The translations under genes were made by a program, and so were the position numbers. The notes below the pieces were generated by a model, which searched no databases, had not been told where the DNA came from, and saw only the letters and a program-made list of their open reading frames with translations. A DNA stretch of 6,027 nt, from the NCBI GenBank assembly GCA_040751775.1, contig JBFMGD010000080.1:1-6027 (forward strand). Direction: 5' to 3'. Below are positions 5,612 to 6,027 of the stretch, piece by piece. Origin of the DNA: JBFMGD01 sp040751775 (GTDB lineage Bacteria; Bacillota; Dethiobacteria; DTU022). The number at the start of each line of letters is the position of its first letter. Position 1 is the stretch's first letter.

Positions 5612-5637
5612 AAAAAAGGCGCGTTCAAAAGCGCGCC
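5612..5637 (-). terminator. Second intrinsic terminator upstream of rep
   Basis: On the minus strand GGCGCG (5637-5632) pairs with CGCGCC (5623-5618) around an eight-base loop and is followed directly by six T (5617-5612). This is a canonical terminator facing rep, in tandem with the one at 5541-5594. A plus-strand TATAAT lies at 5606-5611, next to the T tract, but has no good -35 box. Confidence 0.7.
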
Positions 5638-5648
5638 ATCACCGGGTT

Positions 5649-5684
5649 TCAGGGCCTGTCCTTTGTCTGCATCCTTGTCTGCAT
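5649..5684 (-). CDS. Possible 11-residue leader peptide (very tentative)
   Basis: ATG 5684 opens a frame reading MQTRMQTKDRP and stopping at 5649, with AGAAGG about eight bases upstream as a possible binding site. It ends shortly before the terminator at 5612-5637, the arrangement seen in leader-peptide attenuators. The internal MQT doubling is simply the direct repeat TGTCTGCA described separately, so the peptide may be an accident. Confidence 0.15.
   Translation of the reverse strand: MQTRMQTKDRP
5664..5682. repeat. Two direct repeats TGTCTGCAT, possible iterons
   Basis: TTGTCTGCAT occurs twice, with TGTCTGC starting at 5664 and 5676, a 12-base step. It is one base different from the TGTCCGC repeats at 5756-5797 (T for C). 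Together they may be binding sites for the Rep protein. Confidence 0.45.
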
Positions 5685-5755
5685 TTCTGTGCCTTCTCTT
5701 AGAAATTCAAAAACCTGCGAAGCTCACAGCCGCAAGGCTTTGCGTTCCTCGAATT

Positions 5756-5797
5756 TGTCCGCCCCGCTGTCCGCCTCCGTCCGCCTCACTGTCCGCA
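5756..5797. repeat. Four direct repeats (T/C)GTCCGC(C), candidate iteron array or origin
   Basis: Copies start at 5756, 5768, 5778 and 5790, spaced 12, 10 and 12 bases, about one helical turn, so a protein binding each copy would sit on one face of the DNA. Between this array and the related pair at 5664-5682 there is an A-rich patch (around 5701-5712) that could be an unwinding zone. The array lies upstream of a primase-type replication gene, where an origin would be expected. No DnaA box was recognised. Origin function is inference. Confidence 0.5.
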
Positions 5798-5803
5798 AAC
5801 ACG

Positions 5804-5832
5804 CGAAAATAAAGGGTTCCCTGCGGAACCCT
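5804..5832 (-). terminator. Intrinsic terminator between tRNA and iteron region
   Basis: AGGGTTCC (5813-5820) and GGAACCCT (5825-5832) form a perfect eight-pair stem with a four-base loop. On the minus strand it is followed by TTATTTTC. It backs up the terminator next to the tRNA. Confidence 0.6.
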
Positions 5833-5854
5833 GCCCGGTCTCCCTTCTTAAACT

Positions 5855-5892
5855 AAAAACCGCGAAACCCTTGACATTACTGGCTTCGCGGT
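5855..5892 (-). terminator. Intrinsic terminator of the tRNA-Val transcript
   Basis: On the minus strand ACCGCGAA (5892-5885) pairs with TTCGCGGT (5866-5859) around an 18-base loop, followed by four more T (5858-5855) and then AGTTT. It lies nine bases beyond the CCA end of the tRNA. Confidence 0.65.
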
Positions 5893-5900
5893 AATTTTCC

Positions 5901-5975
5901 TGGTGGGCGCGGCAGGTTTTGAACCTGCGACCTCTTGAATGTGAGTCAAGCGCTCTCCCCCTGAGCTACGCGCCC
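5901..5975 (-). tRNA. tRNA-Val (anticodon CAC)
   Basis: A complete cloverleaf can be folded over 75 bases. The acceptor stem is GGGCGCG/CGCGCCC, the D arm GCTC/GAGC, the anticodon stem CTTGA/TCAAG with loop CTCACAT, and the T stem GCAGG/CCTGC with loop TTCAAAA. The discriminator is A and CCA is encoded (5903-5901). The anticodon CAC reads GUG. All stems are fully paired, so the gene looks functional. tRNA 3' ends are common integration sites, which matters given the replication gene on its downstream side. Confidence 0.95.
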
Positions 5976-5984
5976 GTATTTTTA

Positions 5985-6013
5985 ATTTTAATACAAACGA
6001 AGCCGGAAAGCAA
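5985..6013 (-). promoter_or_regulatory. Promoter of tRNA-Val
   Basis: On the minus strand TTGCTT (6013-6008) and TAAAAT (5990-5985) are separated by exactly 17 bases. Transcription would start near 5978, a few bases before the mature 5' end at 5975. Confidence 0.65.
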
Positions 6014-6027
6014 ACAGGAATATATGA

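Noticed and set aside
5756..5797. CRISPR array
   Set aside because: The repeats are only 7-8 bases with 10-12 base steps, far too short for CRISPR repeats and spacers.
5871..5898. Plus-strand promoter from TTGACA at 5871-5876
   Set aside because: No acceptable -10 follows at 16-18 bases, and it lies in the tRNA terminator reading antisense into the tRNA.

Overview
The window looks like accessory DNA from a Gram-positive anaerobe, most likely a Peptococcaceae- or Moorella-like member of the Clostridia. This is inferred from strong GGAGG-type ribosome binding sites, TTG and GTG starts, many intrinsic terminators, a mid-to-high GC background with a lower-GC insertion sequence, and the general look of the proteins. 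No marker gene fixes the taxon.

Layout, left to right. (1) 1-1660: an IS110-family transposon remnant. Its transposase (185-1459, +) has all the expected catalytic motifs but is cut by one in-frame TGA at 623-625. Structured non-coding DNA lies on both sides, where a bridge RNA would be expected. (2) 1674-2306 (-): a small HEPN-type protein with an RNxxxH motif, preceded by a roughly 200-base leader rich in inverted repeats. (3) 2512-2638: three back-to-back hairpins, the first being a strong terminator. (4) 2672-3084 (-): the decayed remnant of a larger gene, with an N-terminal piece and a C-terminal piece in different frames joined at an apparent internal deletion. (5) 3349-3837 (+): a coiled-coil protein of unknown function with an exact 42-base tandem duplication. 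(6) 3997-5517 (-): a plasmid-type replication protein (archaeo-eukaryotic primase/polymerase domain, PriCT-1-like domain, winged helix), with a single-base frameshift that separates it from a well-preserved C-terminal tail ending at 3903. (7) 5518-5900: the rep upstream region, with four hairpin terminators all pointing the same way (-) and short repeats spaced about one helical turn apart that look like iterons. (8) 5901-5975 (-): a complete tRNA-Val(CAC) with its own promoter.

Reading of the whole: the best explanation is the tRNA-proximal part of a degraded integrated plasmid or integrative element. A primase-type Rep and a candidate iteron origin sit next to a tRNA gene, followed by small accessory genes, a dead gene and a damaged insertion sequence. 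No integrase, relaxase or second copy of the tRNA 3' end is visible, so integration at this tRNA is inference. Three of the five protein-coding loci carry an inactivating or truncating change (nonsense, deletion plus frameshift, single-base frameshift), which suggests relaxed selection. The HEPN protein and the coiled-coil protein appear intact.
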